64,000 bases of DNA from Variovorax ginsengisoli (GTDB lineage Bacteria > Pseudomonadota > Gammaproteobacteria > Burkholderiales > Burkholderiaceae_C): contig NZ_RCZJ01000001.1 in assembly GCF_006438845.1 (NCBI RefSeq), forward strand, positions 62,001 to 126,000, written 5' to 3'. Positions 27,083 to 35,895 of the stretch are shown piece by piece (within the stretch, counting starts at the first letter, position 1; each line of letters begins with the position of its first letter). The notes below the pieces were generated by a model that searched no databases, was not told the DNA's origin, and was given only the letters and a program-made list of their open reading frames with translations. The position numbers and the translations under genes were made by a program.

Positions 27083-27822
27083 GCGCGGTCGCGTTCGCAC
27101 CGTCCGCCACCGATCCCGCTGAACTCGACGACACGCTGCGCGCCCAGGGCTATGCGGTGCTGAGCTCCGCCGGCGTGGCGCGCTGGCTGGGCCTGCCACT
27201 GGCAGAACTCGATGCGTTGCGGCCCGATTGGGACGCTCTGCCGCCTGACGAATACCTCAAGGACGGCGGCCGCTACCGGCAGCGCCGGCATGCCTGCTTC
27301 ACGGTCGACGGCACGGCCGTTTCGCCGGTCCCGCACCGTGCGCATTGGCAGCCCGTCGAATACAACGCGCTTCACGGCGGCATGCAGCGCTGGTTCGCGC
27401 CGATGGCGCCGGCCACGGTCGCGTTGCCCGTGTGGCACCGACTGATGGCGCGCCTCGCCGACTCGGCGACCGCCTTGCGTGGCGCGCAGCGGTGGTTCGT
27501 CGAAGCGCACCAGTTTCGCATCGACACTGCCGACGGCATCGGCCGCCCGACGCCCGAAGGCGCCCACCGCGACGGTGTCGACCTGGTGGCGGTGATGCTG
27601 GTGGGGCGACACGGGATCAAGGGCGGCGAGACACGCGTCTTCGAGGCCGATGGTCGGCGTGGAGAGCGTTTCACCATGACCGAGCCTTGGACGCTGCTGT
27701 TGCTCGACGATGCACGCGTGATCCACGAATCGACGCCGATCCAGCCGCTGGCCGAAGGCGAGGACGGCCACCGCGATACGTTGGTCGTGACCTGTCGCGC
27801 CGCCGCGTTTCAGGGCGACTGA
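27079..27822 (+). CDS. 2-oxoglutarate/Fe(II)-dependent dioxygenase family protein (IDO/BsmA-like)
   Basis: The protein has 247 residues. RRHACFTVDG, then EAHQFRID and the iron motif HRDGVD (HxD), with a distal His in ARVIHESTPI and an Arg after HRDTLVVT that could bind 2-oxoglutarate. This is the 2OG-Fe oxygenase family that includes L-isoleucine 4-hydroxylase and the BsmA biofilm protein. It should hydroxylate a small molecule, perhaps a free amino acid. It starts with GTG overlapping the DUF427 stop (GTGA). The substrate is unknown. Confidence 0.85.
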   Translation: MSAVAFAPSATDPAELDDTLRAQGYAVLSSAGVARWLGLPLAELDALRPDWDALPPDEYLKDGGRYRQRRHACFTVDGTAVSPVPHRAHWQPVEYNALHGGMQRWFAPMAPATVALPVWHRLMARLADSATALRGAQRWFVEAHQFRIDTADGIGRPTPEGAHRDGVDLVAVMLVGRHGIKGGETRVFEADGRRGERFTMTEPWTLLLLDDARVIHESTPIQPLAEGEDGHRDTLVVTCRAAAFQGD

Positions 27823-27932
27823 CCACGCAACGCGCCGAAGCCGCGACTGTCGTACACCTCGTAACGCCACGACCGGTTAAATTTGCAACCCCGGCTCCGC
27901 AGCGGGCCTTCGAAGCGCAGAGAGGACCCCTC

Positions 27933-28373
27933 ATGTTCAATCACATCCTGGTTCCGATCGATGGTTCCGAAACGTCGATGTACGCGGTCAGCAAGGCCAG
28001 TGGCCTGGCGCTGGCTTTCGGTAGCCGCATCACGCTGATCCACGTGATCGACAACTATCCGTTCATCGGCGTGGGCGCCGACTACGCGCTCGGCCAGAAC
28101 GAATACCTTGCAGCCGCCACATCCAGTGCCAACGCCGCATTGGCCCGCGGAGTCGCCGCGCTGGCGGCGGAGGGTCTGCACAGCGACCAGCGCGTGATCG
28201 ACGGCCACGTGGTGCACGAGGGCATCGTCGACACCGCCAATGCACTCGGGGTCGACCTGATCGTGATGGGCTCGCACGGTCGCGCCGGCATCGAGAAGCT
28301 GCTGCTGGGCAGCGTGACGCAGCGCGTGTTGCAGGATTCGAAGGTGCCGGTGATGGTGGTCAAGGGCACCTGA
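27933..28373 (+). CDS. UspA-family universal stress protein
   Basis: The protein has 146 residues and a single Usp domain. It has ILVPIDGSE at the start and the ATP-binding pattern GSHGRAGIEKLLLGSVTQRVL near the C terminus, so it is of the ATP-binding type. The start is preceded by AGAGGA. Single-domain Usp proteins are dimers induced by starvation and other stresses. Its last 14 bases overlap the 3' end of the convergent pseudouridine synthase gene. Confidence 0.93.
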   Translation: MFNHILVPIDGSETSMYAVSKASGLALAFGSRITLIHVIDNYPFIGVGADYALGQNEYLAAATSSANAALARGVAALAAEGLHSDQRVIDGHVVHEGIVDTANALGVDLIVMGSHGRAGIEKLLLGSVTQRVLQDSKVPVMVVKGT

Positions 28374-29019
28374 ACGGCGGCACGCTTTCGAAGCGCAGCG
28401 CTTCTCCGGTGGCCGGATGCCGCAGTTGCAGAACGCTGGCGTGCAGCATCAGGCGCGGCGTTCGCTGCTGGACTTCCTCCCCGCCGTACAAGGCGTCTCC
28501 CAAGATAGCGTGGCCAATCGAGGCCAGATGGACGCGCAGTTGGTGCGTGCGTCCGGTGCGCGGTGCCAGCAGCAGCCGGCTCGCCTGGAGTGAAGGCAGT
28601 GCCTCCAGTACCCGCCAGCGTGTGACGCTGGGCTTTCCTGCCGCATCGATCTTCTGCATCGGCCGGCGCGGCCAGTCGGCCATCAACGGCGCGTCGATTT
28701 CCGACCAGTGCGGCCCGGCGTCCAGCAGGCCGTCGACCAAGGCTTCGTAGCGCTTCCAGACCGCCTGCTGCGCGAAGGCGTCACCGAGCGCGCGCTGCAT
28801 GTCGCCGCTGCGTGCCATCAGCACCAGGCCGCTGGTGGCCATGTCGAGGCGGTGCACCACCAGCGCCTCCGGCCAGCGCGCCACGGCGCGGGCGCTCAGG
28901 CAGTCCTGCTTGTCCTCGCCCCGCCCCGGTACGCACAGCAGGCCGGCCGGCTTGTCGAGCACCAGCAGGTGCGGGTCTTCATGGACGAGTGTCAGGTCGG
29001 TGGTCGGCGGGCGATGCAT
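28360..29019 (-). CDS. RluA-family pseudouridine synthase
   Basis: The protein has 219 residues. LVLDKPAGLLCVPGRG, the catalytic-Asp motif VVHRLDMATSGLVLMA, KRYEALVDG, RTGRTHQLRVHLASIGHAILGD and LMLHASVLQLRHP are all present; the catalytic residue is Asp in HRLD. No S4 domain is present. The short form fits RluA, which modifies 23S rRNA U746 and tRNA U32, more than RluC/D. Start codons of this gene and the divergent MFS gene are only 21 bases apart. Confidence 0.92.
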   Translation of the reverse strand: MHRPPTTDLTLVHEDPHLLVLDKPAGLLCVPGRGEDKQDCLSARAVARWPEALVVHRLDMATSGLVLMARSGDMQRALGDAFAQQAVWKRYEALVDGLLDAGPHWSEIDAPLMADWPRRPMQKIDAAGKPSVTRWRVLEALPSLQASRLLLAPRTGRTHQLRVHLASIGHAILGDALYGGEEVQQRTPRLMLHASVLQLRHPATGEALRFESVPPFRCP

Positions 29020-29040
29020 GGCTCGGCTATTCTCGATCGG

Positions 29041-30288
29041 ATGTCCGACGCCTCCGCCACCGCATCCGGTACCGCCGCCCCGAGCTTTTCCGACCTGACA
29101 CGCGAGCGCGCCTTCATGCGGCTCTGGATGGCGCGGCTGTTCGGCACCGCGGCCAGCCAGATGTTGCTCGTGGCGATCGGCTGGCACATGTACGACCTCA
29201 CGGGCAGCGCCTGGGACCTGGGGCTGGTCGGGCTCTACCAGTTCGTGCCGGCATTGGTGCTCGCGCTCTATGCGGGCCACGTGGTCGACCGCCACCACCG
29301 CGGGCGCATCGTGGCGGTGTGCTTCGCGGTGCAAGGCATGGTCGGCGCGCTGCTGCTGACGGCGCACCAGTCGCAGCACGACTCGCGCACGCTGCTGCTC
29401 GCGCTGTCGGTGGTGCTGGGGGCGGTGCGGGCCTTTCAGATGCCGGCGCAGCAGGCGCTCACGCCGATGCTGGTGCCGCCGCTCATGCTGCCGCGCGCCA
29501 TGGCCTTCAGCTCGGCCGGCATGCAGGGCGCGATCATCGGCGGGCCCGCGCTGGGTGGCCTACTCTTCGCGGCGGGAACGGGCGTGGTGTATGGCGCCAG
29601 CGTGCTGCTGTTCGCCATCGGCGGGGTGCTGGTGGCGCGGCTGCGCTACGTGCAGCCGGCCCGGGTGCACGAGCCGGTCACGCTGGCCACCGTATTCGCC
29701 GGGGTCGACTTCATCTGGCGACGCAAGCCAGTGCTGGGCGCCATCTCGCTCGACCTCTTCGCGGTGCTGCTGGGCGGCGCGGTGGCGCTGCTGCCGATCT
29801 ATGCCAAGGACATCCTGCACACGGGCGCCTGGGGCATGGGTCTGTTGCGCAGCGCACCGGCGGTGGGTGCGCTGCTCACTTCGATCGTGCTCACGCGTCG
29901 GCCGATCGAGCGCCACGTAGGCCGCACGCTGCTGATTGCGGTGGCGGCCTTCGGTCTGTGCATGGTGGTGTTCGGCCTGTCGCGCAGTTTTACCGTGTCG
30001 CTGATCGCGCTGGCGATCTCGGGCGGGGCGGACATGGTCAACGTGGTCATCCGCCAGACGCTGGTGCAGCTCGAAACGCCCGATGACATGCGCGGGCGCG
30101 TCAGCGCGGTGAGTTCCATCTTCATCGGAGCGAGCAACCAGCTCGGCGAATTCGAATCGGGCGCGACGGCTGCGCTGCTGGGGCCGGTCGGCTCGGTGGT
30201 GCTGGGCGGCGCCGGCACGATGGTGGTGGCGCTGGCGTGGTTCCGGCTGTTTCCGTCGCTGGCGCGGCGTGATCGGCTGGTGTCCTAG
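29041..30288 (+). CDS. MFS exporter (EntS/MefA-like)
   Basis: The protein has 415 residues with about 12 membrane segments. The N-terminal pattern FMRLWMARLFGTAASQMLLVAIGWHMYDLTGSAW and GHVVDRHHRGRI after segment 2 are typical of the DHA3-type drug or siderophore exporters. The C-terminal half has ETPDDMRGRVSAVSSIFIGASNQLGEFESG. It should export a small molecule by proton antiport. The stop codon shares CTAG with the stop of the convergent ferredoxin gene. With only 21 bases to the divergent gene, its promoter must lie within that gene, or it is leaderless. Confidence 0.88.
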   Translation: MSDASATASGTAAPSFSDLTRERAFMRLWMARLFGTAASQMLLVAIGWHMYDLTGSAWDLGLVGLYQFVPALVLALYAGHVVDRHHRGRIVAVCFAVQGMVGALLLTAHQSQHDSRTLLLALSVVLGAVRAFQMPAQQALTPMLVPPLMLPRAMAFSSAGMQGAIIGGPALGGLLFAAGTGVVYGASVLLFAIGGVLVARLRYVQPARVHEPVTLATVFAGVDFIWRRKPVLGAISLDLFAVLLGGAVALLPIYAKDILHTGAWGMGLLRSAPAVGALLTSIVLTRRPIERHVGRTLLIAVAAFGLCMVVFGLSRSFTVSLIALAISGGADMVNVVIRQTLVQLETPDDMRGRVSAVSSIFIGASNQLGEFESGATAALLGPVGSVVLGGAGTMVVALAWFRLFPSLARRDRLVS

Positions 30289-30572
30289 TCGGCGAAGAGC
30301 GAAAAGGCGTTGGGCGCTTCGAGCGCCACGTCGGACAGCGGCAGCGCCACGCAGGGCAGGATCCAGCCCTCGACCTTCTCTTCGGCGCTCAGGCCGGGCC
30401 AGTCGATCTGGTGGCGCACCTCGCCCTCGCGCAGCAGACAGATGCAGGTGCGGCAGGTGCCGTTGCGGCAGGAACTCGGGAGCTGGATGCCGGCGGCTTC
30501 GGCCGCGCGCAGCAGGGTCTGGGTCGGTTCGATCTCGAATTCGAAGCCGCCGGGCGCGACGCGCGCTTTCAT
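30285..30572 (-). CDS. Plant-type [2Fe-2S] ferredoxin
   Basis: The protein has 95 residues. Cys35, Cys40, Cys43 and Cys74 form the CX4CX2C...C cluster motif (SSCRNGTCRTC, LPCVA). It is a soluble one-electron carrier. The cluster-domain pattern fits ferredoxins that serve ring-hydroxylating or related oxygenases, but no such enzyme is adjacent. Stops overlap with the MFS gene. It is third in a close series of small minus-strand genes after VF530 and a Lys-rich peptide. Confidence 0.92.
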   Translation of the reverse strand: MKARVAPGGFEFEIEPTQTLLRAAEAAGIQLPSSCRNGTCRTCICLLREGEVRHQIDWPGLSAEEKVEGWILPCVALPLSDVALEAPNAFSLFAD

Positions 30573-30580
30573 TCGGCGAG

Positions 30581-30856
30581 TCAGCGCGGCGCAGCGCCTT
30601 GCTGCTGACGGCGCTGGTCGCGCAGCATGAAAAGGTAGAGGCTCTCGACCTTCTCGCGCGCCCAGGGCGTCTTGCGCAGGAACTTGAGGCTCGACGACAC
30701 GCTCGGGTCGCTCTCGAAGCAGCGCAGCGGGATGCGCTCGTTCAGGCCGGGCCAGCCGTATGCCGCCTCCAGCGCACGCACGATCGCCTCGAGCGTGAGC
30801 CCGTGCAACGGATTGCGTGGCTGTGACGGCGAAGCCGGCGCGGCGGCGTCGGGCAT
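30581..30856 (-). CDS. VF530 family DNA-binding protein (DUF2132)
   Basis: The protein has 91 residues. [33 protein letters not shown] and [26 protein letters not shown] is the VF530 domain, a small helical fold reported to bind DNA in Vibrio. Its role is unknown. The start overlaps the stop of the upstream 49-residue gene (TGATG). The N-terminal 15 residues (Pro/Ala/Ser) are not part of the domain. Confidence 0.92.
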   Translation of the reverse strand: MPDAAAPASPSQPRNPLHGLTLEAIVRALEAAYGWPGLNERIPLRCFESDPSVSSSLKFLRKTPWAREKVESLYLFMLRDQRRQQQGAAPR

Positions 30857-31005
30857 CACTTGTTCTTGAGCTTGCCGCGCGGGATCACCGCGGTGGTCAT
30901 GGTGCGGATCGGTTCGTCGACGTTCGAGGAAGGTGCCTTGGGTGGCGAGGTGTCCTTCTTGGGCTTCTTGACCTCTTTGTTGGCGCGTTGCTGACCTTTG
31001 GCCAT
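30856..31005 (-). CDS. Short lysine-rich protein, uncharacterised
   Basis: The protein has 49 residues, [17 protein letters not shown] followed by a short Ser/Pro linker and a basic tail ending GKLKNK. It is highly basic, has no cysteine or membrane segment, and is probably unfolded. The ribosome site GGAGAG sits eight bases before the ATG, and its stop overlaps the VF530 start, which supports real translation. Short basic proteins of this form occur in Burkholderiales genomes (recollection), without known function. Nucleic-acid binding is a guess from charge. Confidence 0.75.
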   Translation of the reverse strand: MAKGQQRANKEVKKPKKDTSPPKAPSSNVDEPIRTMTTAVIPRGKLKNK

Positions 31006-31093
31006 GGTGGACTCTCCGACGATGAATGGTGAATGTGGCGGCGAGTTTAGCGGGCGGCGACAATACGCGGTTCCATCGAAGAACTCTGAATTC

Positions 31094-31612
31094 ATGTCCC
31101 ATTACGAAGTCCGTCCCGCCACGATGCGCGACGCCAAAGCCATCGCCGAAATCCACGCTGCCGCAGCCCGCGCCGCCTACAAGGATCTCCTTCCCGAAGA
31201 AGAGTTGCGCGCCCTGGCCCCGGCCACCCGCGAAGCCAAGTGGCGCGAAGCCATCGAGTTCAGCGAGCCGCAAGTGCAGGTCGCTGTGCTGGGCGACGAA
31301 GTCGTCGGATTCGTCGGCTACGACCGCTCGCGCGATCCCAAGACGCCTTCCACCACCGGCGAGATCTGGGCGATCTACCTGAAGCCGGAGCATTGGGACA
31401 AGGGCGCCGGCGTGGCCCTGTGGGACGCCGCACGCGAAGGCCTGGACGAAGAGGGCTGCACCACCGTCACGATCTGGGTGCCGCTGCGCAACGAGCGCGC
31501 CATGCGCTTCCATGAACTCGCTGGCTTCAAGCGCGAAATGAAGACCGCCAAGACCACCGCGATCGGCACCGTGAAGATCGAAGAGATCCGCCTCAAGCGC
31601 AGCGTCGCGTGA
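31094..31612 (+). CDS. GNAT-family N-acetyltransferase
   Basis: The protein has 172 residues. [18 protein letters not shown] starts the domain, [24 protein letters not shown] is the acetyl-CoA-binding stretch, and [17 protein letters not shown] is the usual end. The acetyl-CoA loop is WDKGAGVAL, close to the Q/RxxGxG/A consensus. The substrate cannot be told. It is transcribed alone, divergent from the small lysine-rich gene with 88 bases between the starts. Confidence 0.9.
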   Translation: MSHYEVRPATMRDAKAIAEIHAAAARAAYKDLLPEEELRALAPATREAKWREAIEFSEPQVQVAVLGDEVVGFVGYDRSRDPKTPSTTGEIWAIYLKPEHWDKGAGVALWDAAREGLDEEGCTTVTIWVPLRNERAMRFHELAGFKREMKTAKTTAIGTVKIEEIRLKRSVA

Positions 31613-31719
31613 CGTCGTCGGCCGTCACTGCGCGCCACGCGTAGGACGGCCCCGGGTTTTCACTGACTGGAAGCTGACCCCGCGTTAAGCTCCGCGGCTC
31701 TCCACTTCGCGCATCCACC

Positions 31720-32622
31720 ATGGCCGCCAGCCTCTTTCTCCTGCTCGACGACATCGCCACGGTGCTCGACGATGTGTCCATCCTCACCAAGGTGGCGGCC
31801 AAGAAGACGGCGGGCGTGCTCGGCGACGACCTCGCGCTCAACGCCCAGCAGGTCTCGGGCGTCAAGGCCGACCGCGAACTGCCGGTGGTGTGGGCGGTGT
31901 GCAAGGGCTCCTTCGTCAACAAGTTGATCCTGGTGCCCGCGGCGCTGCTGATCGGCAGCTTCCTGCCTTGGGCGATCACACCGCTGCTGATGATCGGCGG
32001 CGCCTTTCTGTGCTTCGAAGGCGTCGAAAAGCTGGCGCACAAGTTCCTGCACAAGGAGGAACACGACGCCAAGGTCGCCCAGCACGTGCAGGCCGTGGCC
32101 GACCCGGCGGTCGATGTGGTTGCCGCGGAGAAGGCCAAGATCAAGGGCGCGGTGCGCACCGACTTCATCCTGTCGGCCGAGATCATCGTCATCACGCTCG
32201 GCACCGTCGGCGGCCAGCCTTTCGGGACGCAAGTCGCGGTGCTCTCGGGCATCGCGATCATCATGACCATCGGCGTCTACGGGCTGGTAGCGGGCATTGT
32301 GAAGCTGGACGACGCGGGCCTCTGGCTGACCCGTCGCGCCAGCGCCGCGCAGCAGGCCTTCGGCCGCGGCATTCTGGTGGCCGCGCCCTGGCTCATGAAG
32401 GCGCTCTCGGTGGCCGGCACCGCGGCCATGTTTCTGGTCGGCGGCGGCATCCTGGTGCACGGCGTGCCGGCCTTCGGCCATGCGGTCGAGGCCTGGGCCG
32501 CGAGCGCGGGCGCGCTGGGCACCCTCGGATCGATGCTGGTGAATGCCGGCGTCGGCATCGTGGCCGGGGCGATCGTCCTGGGCGTCGTGGAACTGGTGAA
32601 AAAGGCGCTCGGCAAGCGCTAG
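31720..32622 (+). CDS. DUF808 (YedI-like) inner-membrane protein
   Basis: The protein has 300 residues with about six hydrophobic segments. [48 protein letters not shown] is a near-invariant N terminus of DUF808 proteins. [25 protein letters not shown] and ALLIGGAFLC-type membrane segments follow. The family is widespread and uncharacterised; it is in the inner membrane. No partner gene is adjacent. Confidence 0.92.
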   Translation: MAASLFLLLDDIATVLDDVSILTKVAAKKTAGVLGDDLALNAQQVSGVKADRELPVVWAVCKGSFVNKLILVPAALLIGSFLPWAITPLLMIGGAFLCFEGVEKLAHKFLHKEEHDAKVAQHVQAVADPAVDVVAAEKAKIKGAVRTDFILSAEIIVITLGTVGGQPFGTQVAVLSGIAIIMTIGVYGLVAGIVKLDDAGLWLTRRASAAQQAFGRGILVAAPWLMKALSVAGTAAMFLVGGGILVHGVPAFGHAVEAWAASAGALGTLGSMLVNAGVGIVAGAIVLGVVELVKKALGKR

Positions 32623-32649
32623 CAACAGACGTCAGTGGCCGCGGCCGGA

Positions 32650-32865
32650 CTACTTGCCCTTGGCGCGCTGCACCAGGTCGACCACGATGAGCGCGATGCC
32701 GAGCACCAGTGCGAACCAGCCGACCGTCGCGGCGCCCGCCAACATGTCGTGCCACCCGCTGGCCGGCGAGAGAAAGTGCGGAACCACGAGCACGGCGGCG
32801 CCGATGAGCAAACAGAGAGCGCCGCGTTCGGCCATGCGCGGTGCGCGGGAAGGTTTGGAAGCCAT
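32650..32865 (-). CDS. Small two-segment membrane protein
   Basis: The protein has 71 residues. Two hydrophobic stretches (about 15-33 and 44-64) are separated by SPASGWHDMLAG, with basic ends (RAPRMAER; QRAKGK). It looks like a small inner-membrane hairpin. I do not recognise a family. The ATG at 32865 is chosen as the one closest to the membrane part; an in-frame ATG at 32895 is an alternative. It is convergent with DUF808 and divergent from the next exported protein. Confidence 0.65.
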   Translation of the reverse strand: MASKPSRAPRMAERGALCLLIGAAVLVVPHFLSPASGWHDMLAGAATVGWFALVLGIALIVVDLVQRAKGK

Positions 32866-32903
32866 GCGCCGAGTGTAGGCGGGGCCATACGACAATCACA
32901 TCC

Positions 32904-33320
32904 ATGACACGTGCCCATCCGCCACTGAACCGACGCGCCGTGCGGCCGTTGACGGTTCTTGCAATGACAGCGCTGGCCTGCGTCGGCGCCTTCGCGCAGC
33001 AGGACCCCGCGCAATACCCTGCCGCTGCCGCCCGCTTCCTCGATGGCGAGCTGCCGAAGATGGAAGTGGCCGTGGGCGAGCGCGATCGCGACTACTTCGA
33101 GGCCGCCATGGGCCGCACTGTGGCGTTCTCGGAAGATTGGGGCTTCAAGTCGCGCGCCAACCCGGCGCTGGCCGGCTACCGCATGTGCACCGACGCCGTG
33201 TCCGACTTCGTCATCGTCGGCCTGTGCCGGCTGATGCCGAACGGCGGCGAATGCGAGCCGGGTCTGGCGTCGCGCTTCGACGCCAACTTGCGTCAGTGCC
33301 GGCAAGCCGCCGGGCGCTGA
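32904..33320 (+). CDS. Small exported cysteine-containing protein
   Basis: The protein has 138 residues. A signal peptide with an N-terminal basic region and core VLAMTALACVGAFAQ (cleavage after AFA) is clear. The mature part has four cysteines (in RMCTD, GLCRL, GECEPG and RQCRQ), which could form two disulfides in the periplasm. Acidic and aromatic residues are frequent (GERDRDYFEAAMGRTVAFSEDW). I do not recognise a family. It is monocistronic, ending 25 bases from the convergent DUF2817 gene. Confidence 0.72.
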   Translation: MTRAHPPLNRRAVRPLTVLAMTALACVGAFAQQDPAQYPAAAARFLDGELPKMEVAVGERDRDYFEAAMGRTVAFSEDWGFKSRANPALAGYRMCTDAVSDFVIVGLCRLMPNGGECEPGLASRFDANLRQCRQAAGR

Positions 33321-33345
33321 GCGTCGGCGTTGCCCAGCACACGAC

Positions 33346-34437
33346 TCAGGCCTTCTGCAGGCCCTGCAGCGTCTGCAGCATGACGACGCGGGCCTGGCCC
33401 AGCACCATGCCCTTCCACTCGTCGTTGTCGCAATAGAAGGCGTCGCGCAGGTCCTGGCGGATGCTGCGCTGCAGTTCGGCGGGTGCCTCGGGGTGGCTGC
33501 GCAGCCAGGTGTCGGCACGCAGCCGGTCGAGCACCTGCAGGTCGGGCAGGGTGCCGAACTCCAGGCCCATCAGCGTCGGCTCGGCCTGCGGGCATTCGTC
33601 GTACACGATCGACACCACCGGGCCGGTGACGTCGGCCGAGGCCGAGGTGCCGTCGAAGGGCGCGAACACGTCGGCACCCCACCAGGCCAGTGCGCGGGGC
33701 AGGCCGGCCGCGCGGCCCGGGTAGATCTTCTCGCCGTGGCCGTAGGGGCCGAGGCCGGTGTGCACGTCGATCCAGGCGAGGTGCTTCGCGCTTGCGGCGT
33801 GCTTGCGCAAGATGCCGCGCAGGGTGCGGTTGCTCCACGACGGGGCCAGGCCACCGTAGAACACGCCGTTCGGCGAGGTGTATTGGCCCGTGGTCACGGC
33901 CGCGCGGTACCCGCGCACGCCGTGCTTCTCGATGTAGGCGGCCATGGCGGCGCGGTCCGCCTCGGTCGGTGGCCACTGGGCGGGCAGCACGAAGGGCTCG
34001 ACGTCTGCATAGGCCGCGTTCACCGGCAGCGGTGCGGTGAAGTCGATGTGGTTGCGGTTGAGGTCGATGTTGTCCTCGTTGGTGCGGTGCAGGTGCGAGA
34101 AGCCGTGCGGGTTGACCGCGTGCACCAGCAGCAGCGCGACGCCGGCGCGCTCGAGGCGCGCGAGCAGGTCGGCGTCGTTGAGCATCGCGACCTGGCAGCC
34201 CGATCCGCAGAAGCCTTCGGGACCGTGCGTGCCCGAGCTCACCAGCAGCACCTTCTCGGCGCCCGCGGCGCCGATGTAGGCCGTGTCGGTCGCGAGCGGC
34301 TCGCCGAGGGCGCCGGCGAGGCCTTCCATCGGGATCGATTCGACGATGGCATTGCGTGCGTTCGCGGCGTCGAGGAACTTGCGACGGGCTTCGACGTAGG
34401 TGCCGGAGAAATGCCTTGTGGCCTGGGTGGTGTGCAT
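33346..34437 (-). CDS. DUF2817 M14-like metallopeptidase
   Basis: The protein has 363 residues. SSGTHGPEGFCGSGCQ carries the His-x-x-Glu zinc motif and HLHRTNEDNIDLNRNHIDF the substrate-binding Asn-Arg of M14 carboxypeptidase-like enzymes; WIDVHTGLGPYGHGEKIY supplies the third zinc ligand. It is cytoplasmic (no signal peptide). The family probably hydrolyses an amide or peptide of a small molecule. It lies 54 bases after the MHS carrier gene in the same direction, which suggests it acts on the imported compound. Confidence 0.88.
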   Translation of the reverse strand: MHTTQATRHFSGTYVEARRKFLDAANARNAIVESIPMEGLAGALGEPLATDTAYIGAAGAEKVLLVSSGTHGPEGFCGSGCQVAMLNDADLLARLERAGVALLLVHAVNPHGFSHLHRTNEDNIDLNRNHIDFTAPLPVNAAYADVEPFVLPAQWPPTEADRAAMAAYIEKHGVRGYRAAVTTGQYTSPNGVFYGGLAPSWSNRTLRGILRKHAASAKHLAWIDVHTGLGPYGHGEKIYPGRAAGLPRALAWWGADVFAPFDGTSASADVTGPVVSIVYDECPQAEPTLMGLEFGTLPDLQVLDRLRADTWLRSHPEAPAELQRSIRQDLRDAFYCDNDEWKGMVLGQARVVMLQTLQGLQKA

Positions 34438-34491
34438 GGGGAAGAGTCCTGTGTGTCGTGAGGTGCGTGAAACAGTGGCGGGCGGCGCCGC

Positions 34492-35802
34492 TCAGGCGGC
34501 CGGCCGCGCGGCCCGGTCGATGTCCTGGCCCGTGTGGTCCTTCAAGCTGTAGAGGCCGACGAGCGAGACGAGGGTCATGCCCAGCAAGTACCAGGCCGGC
34601 GCCAGCTTGTTGCCGGTGGCGTTGACCAGCCAGGTGCTGATGAAAGGCGAAAAGCCGCCGAACAGTGCCACGCCCACGCTGTAGACCAGCGACATGCCAC
34701 TCACGCGCACGTGCTTGGGAAACATCTCCGGCAGCATCGTGATGCCGGGCACGCTCTGGATCACCAGCGTGATGCTCAGCAGCCCGACCACCGTGAACAG
34801 CACGGCCGGCGTGGGCGAGGCGTTGAGCCAGTAGAAGCCGGGGTAGATCATCACGGCCAGCGCGATGCGGCTCCACAGGATCAGCGGCTTGCGGCCGACC
34901 TTGTCGGCCCACAGGCCCACGAAGGGCGCGCAGGCGAAGGACAGCAGCCCGGTGATGGCGGCCCCGAACAGCGCGACCGGCGGCGCCATGCCGAGTTCGC
35001 GGATCGCGTAGGTCGGCATGTAGAAGCTCACCACATAGGCGGCGGCGGTGCCGCCGATCAGCGTCAGGATGGCGTTGAGCACGGTGCGGCCGTGCAGGCG
35101 GCAGACTTCGCTGAGGCTGCTCTCGCGCTTCGTGCCTGCGGGCGGCGGCGCCGGGATCTCCAGCGACTCCTCGAGGTGGCGCCGGATGTACATGCCCACC
35201 GGTGCGATCACCAGGCCCAGCACGAAGGGCACGCGCCAGCCCCAGCTTTCCATCGCCTGCGGCGAAAGCGTGAACGACAACAGGCCCACCACCACCGCAC
35301 CCAGCAGGATGCCGAGGCCCTGGCTGGCGAACTGCCAGCTCGCCATGTAGCCACGGTTCTGCGGCGTGGCGTGCTCGACCAGCAGCGTGGTCGACGCGCC
35401 CACCTCGCCGCCGGCCGAGAAGCCCTGGATCAGCCGGGCCAGGACGATCAGCAGCGGCGCGGCCACGCCGATCTGCGCATAGGTCGGCGCCCCGGCGATC
35501 AGCAGGCATCCCAGAGCCATGAGGAAGATGGTCAGCGTCATGGCCTTCTTGCGGCCGGCGCGGTCGGCGTAGGCACCGATCACGATGCCGCCCAGCGGCC
35601 GCATGATGAAGCCGACGCCGAAGCTCGCCACGGTCAGCAGCAGCTGGCCGTAGGAATTGAAGGTCGGGAAGAACAGCTTGCCGATGGTCAGCGCCAGAAA
35701 GCCATAGACGGTGAAATCGAAGAACTCGAGGGCGTTGCCGATGGTGGTGGCGACGATCGTCTTGCGACGGCCGGGGCGGGCGTGAGCGGGCGAGGCGGGC
35801 AT
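34492..35802 (-). CDS. MFS metabolite:H+ symporter (MHS family)
   Basis: The protein has 436 residues with 12 membrane segments. TTIGNALEFFDFTVYGFLA is the diagnostic MHS first segment, and ADRAGRKKAMTLTIFLMALGCLLIA and RLIQGFSAGGEVGASTTLLVEHA follow. Members carry citrate, alpha-ketoglutarate, proline/betaine or shikimate with protons. It is in an operon with a DUF2817 peptidase and divergent from a LysR regulator, so it is likely induced by its substrate. The substrate itself is not readable. Confidence 0.9.
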   Translation of the reverse strand: MPASPAHARPGRRKTIVATTIGNALEFFDFTVYGFLALTIGKLFFPTFNSYGQLLLTVASFGVGFIMRPLGGIVIGAYADRAGRKKAMTLTIFLMALGCLLIAGAPTYAQIGVAAPLLIVLARLIQGFSAGGEVGASTTLLVEHATPQNRGYMASWQFASQGLGILLGAVVVGLLSFTLSPQAMESWGWRVPFVLGLVIAPVGMYIRRHLEESLEIPAPPPAGTKRESSLSEVCRLHGRTVLNAILTLIGGTAAAYVVSFYMPTYAIRELGMAPPVALFGAAITGLLSFACAPFVGLWADKVGRKPLILWSRIALAVMIYPGFYWLNASPTPAVLFTVVGLLSITLVIQSVPGITMLPEMFPKHVRVSGMSLVYSVGVALFGGFSPFISTWLVNATGNKLAPAWYLLGMTLVSLVGLYSLKDHTGQDIDRAARPAA

Positions 35803-35878
35803 GCGGGTCCTGGATGTTGTTTGGCGCGGATGCTAGAGAGCGCAGGCGCTCGTGAAAAGACAATAATGAGGACGGCAC

Positions 35879-35895
35879 GATAACGTTTGGTTGTC
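35879..35895. promoter_or_regulatory. Candidate LysR operator between carrier and regulator
   Basis: GATAAC-N5-GTTGTC is an imperfect inverted repeat (5/6 arm match) in the divergent gap, overlapping the first TTG start proposed for the regulator. The position suits control of both genes, but it does not obey the T-N11-A rule strictly. Confidence 0.35.
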
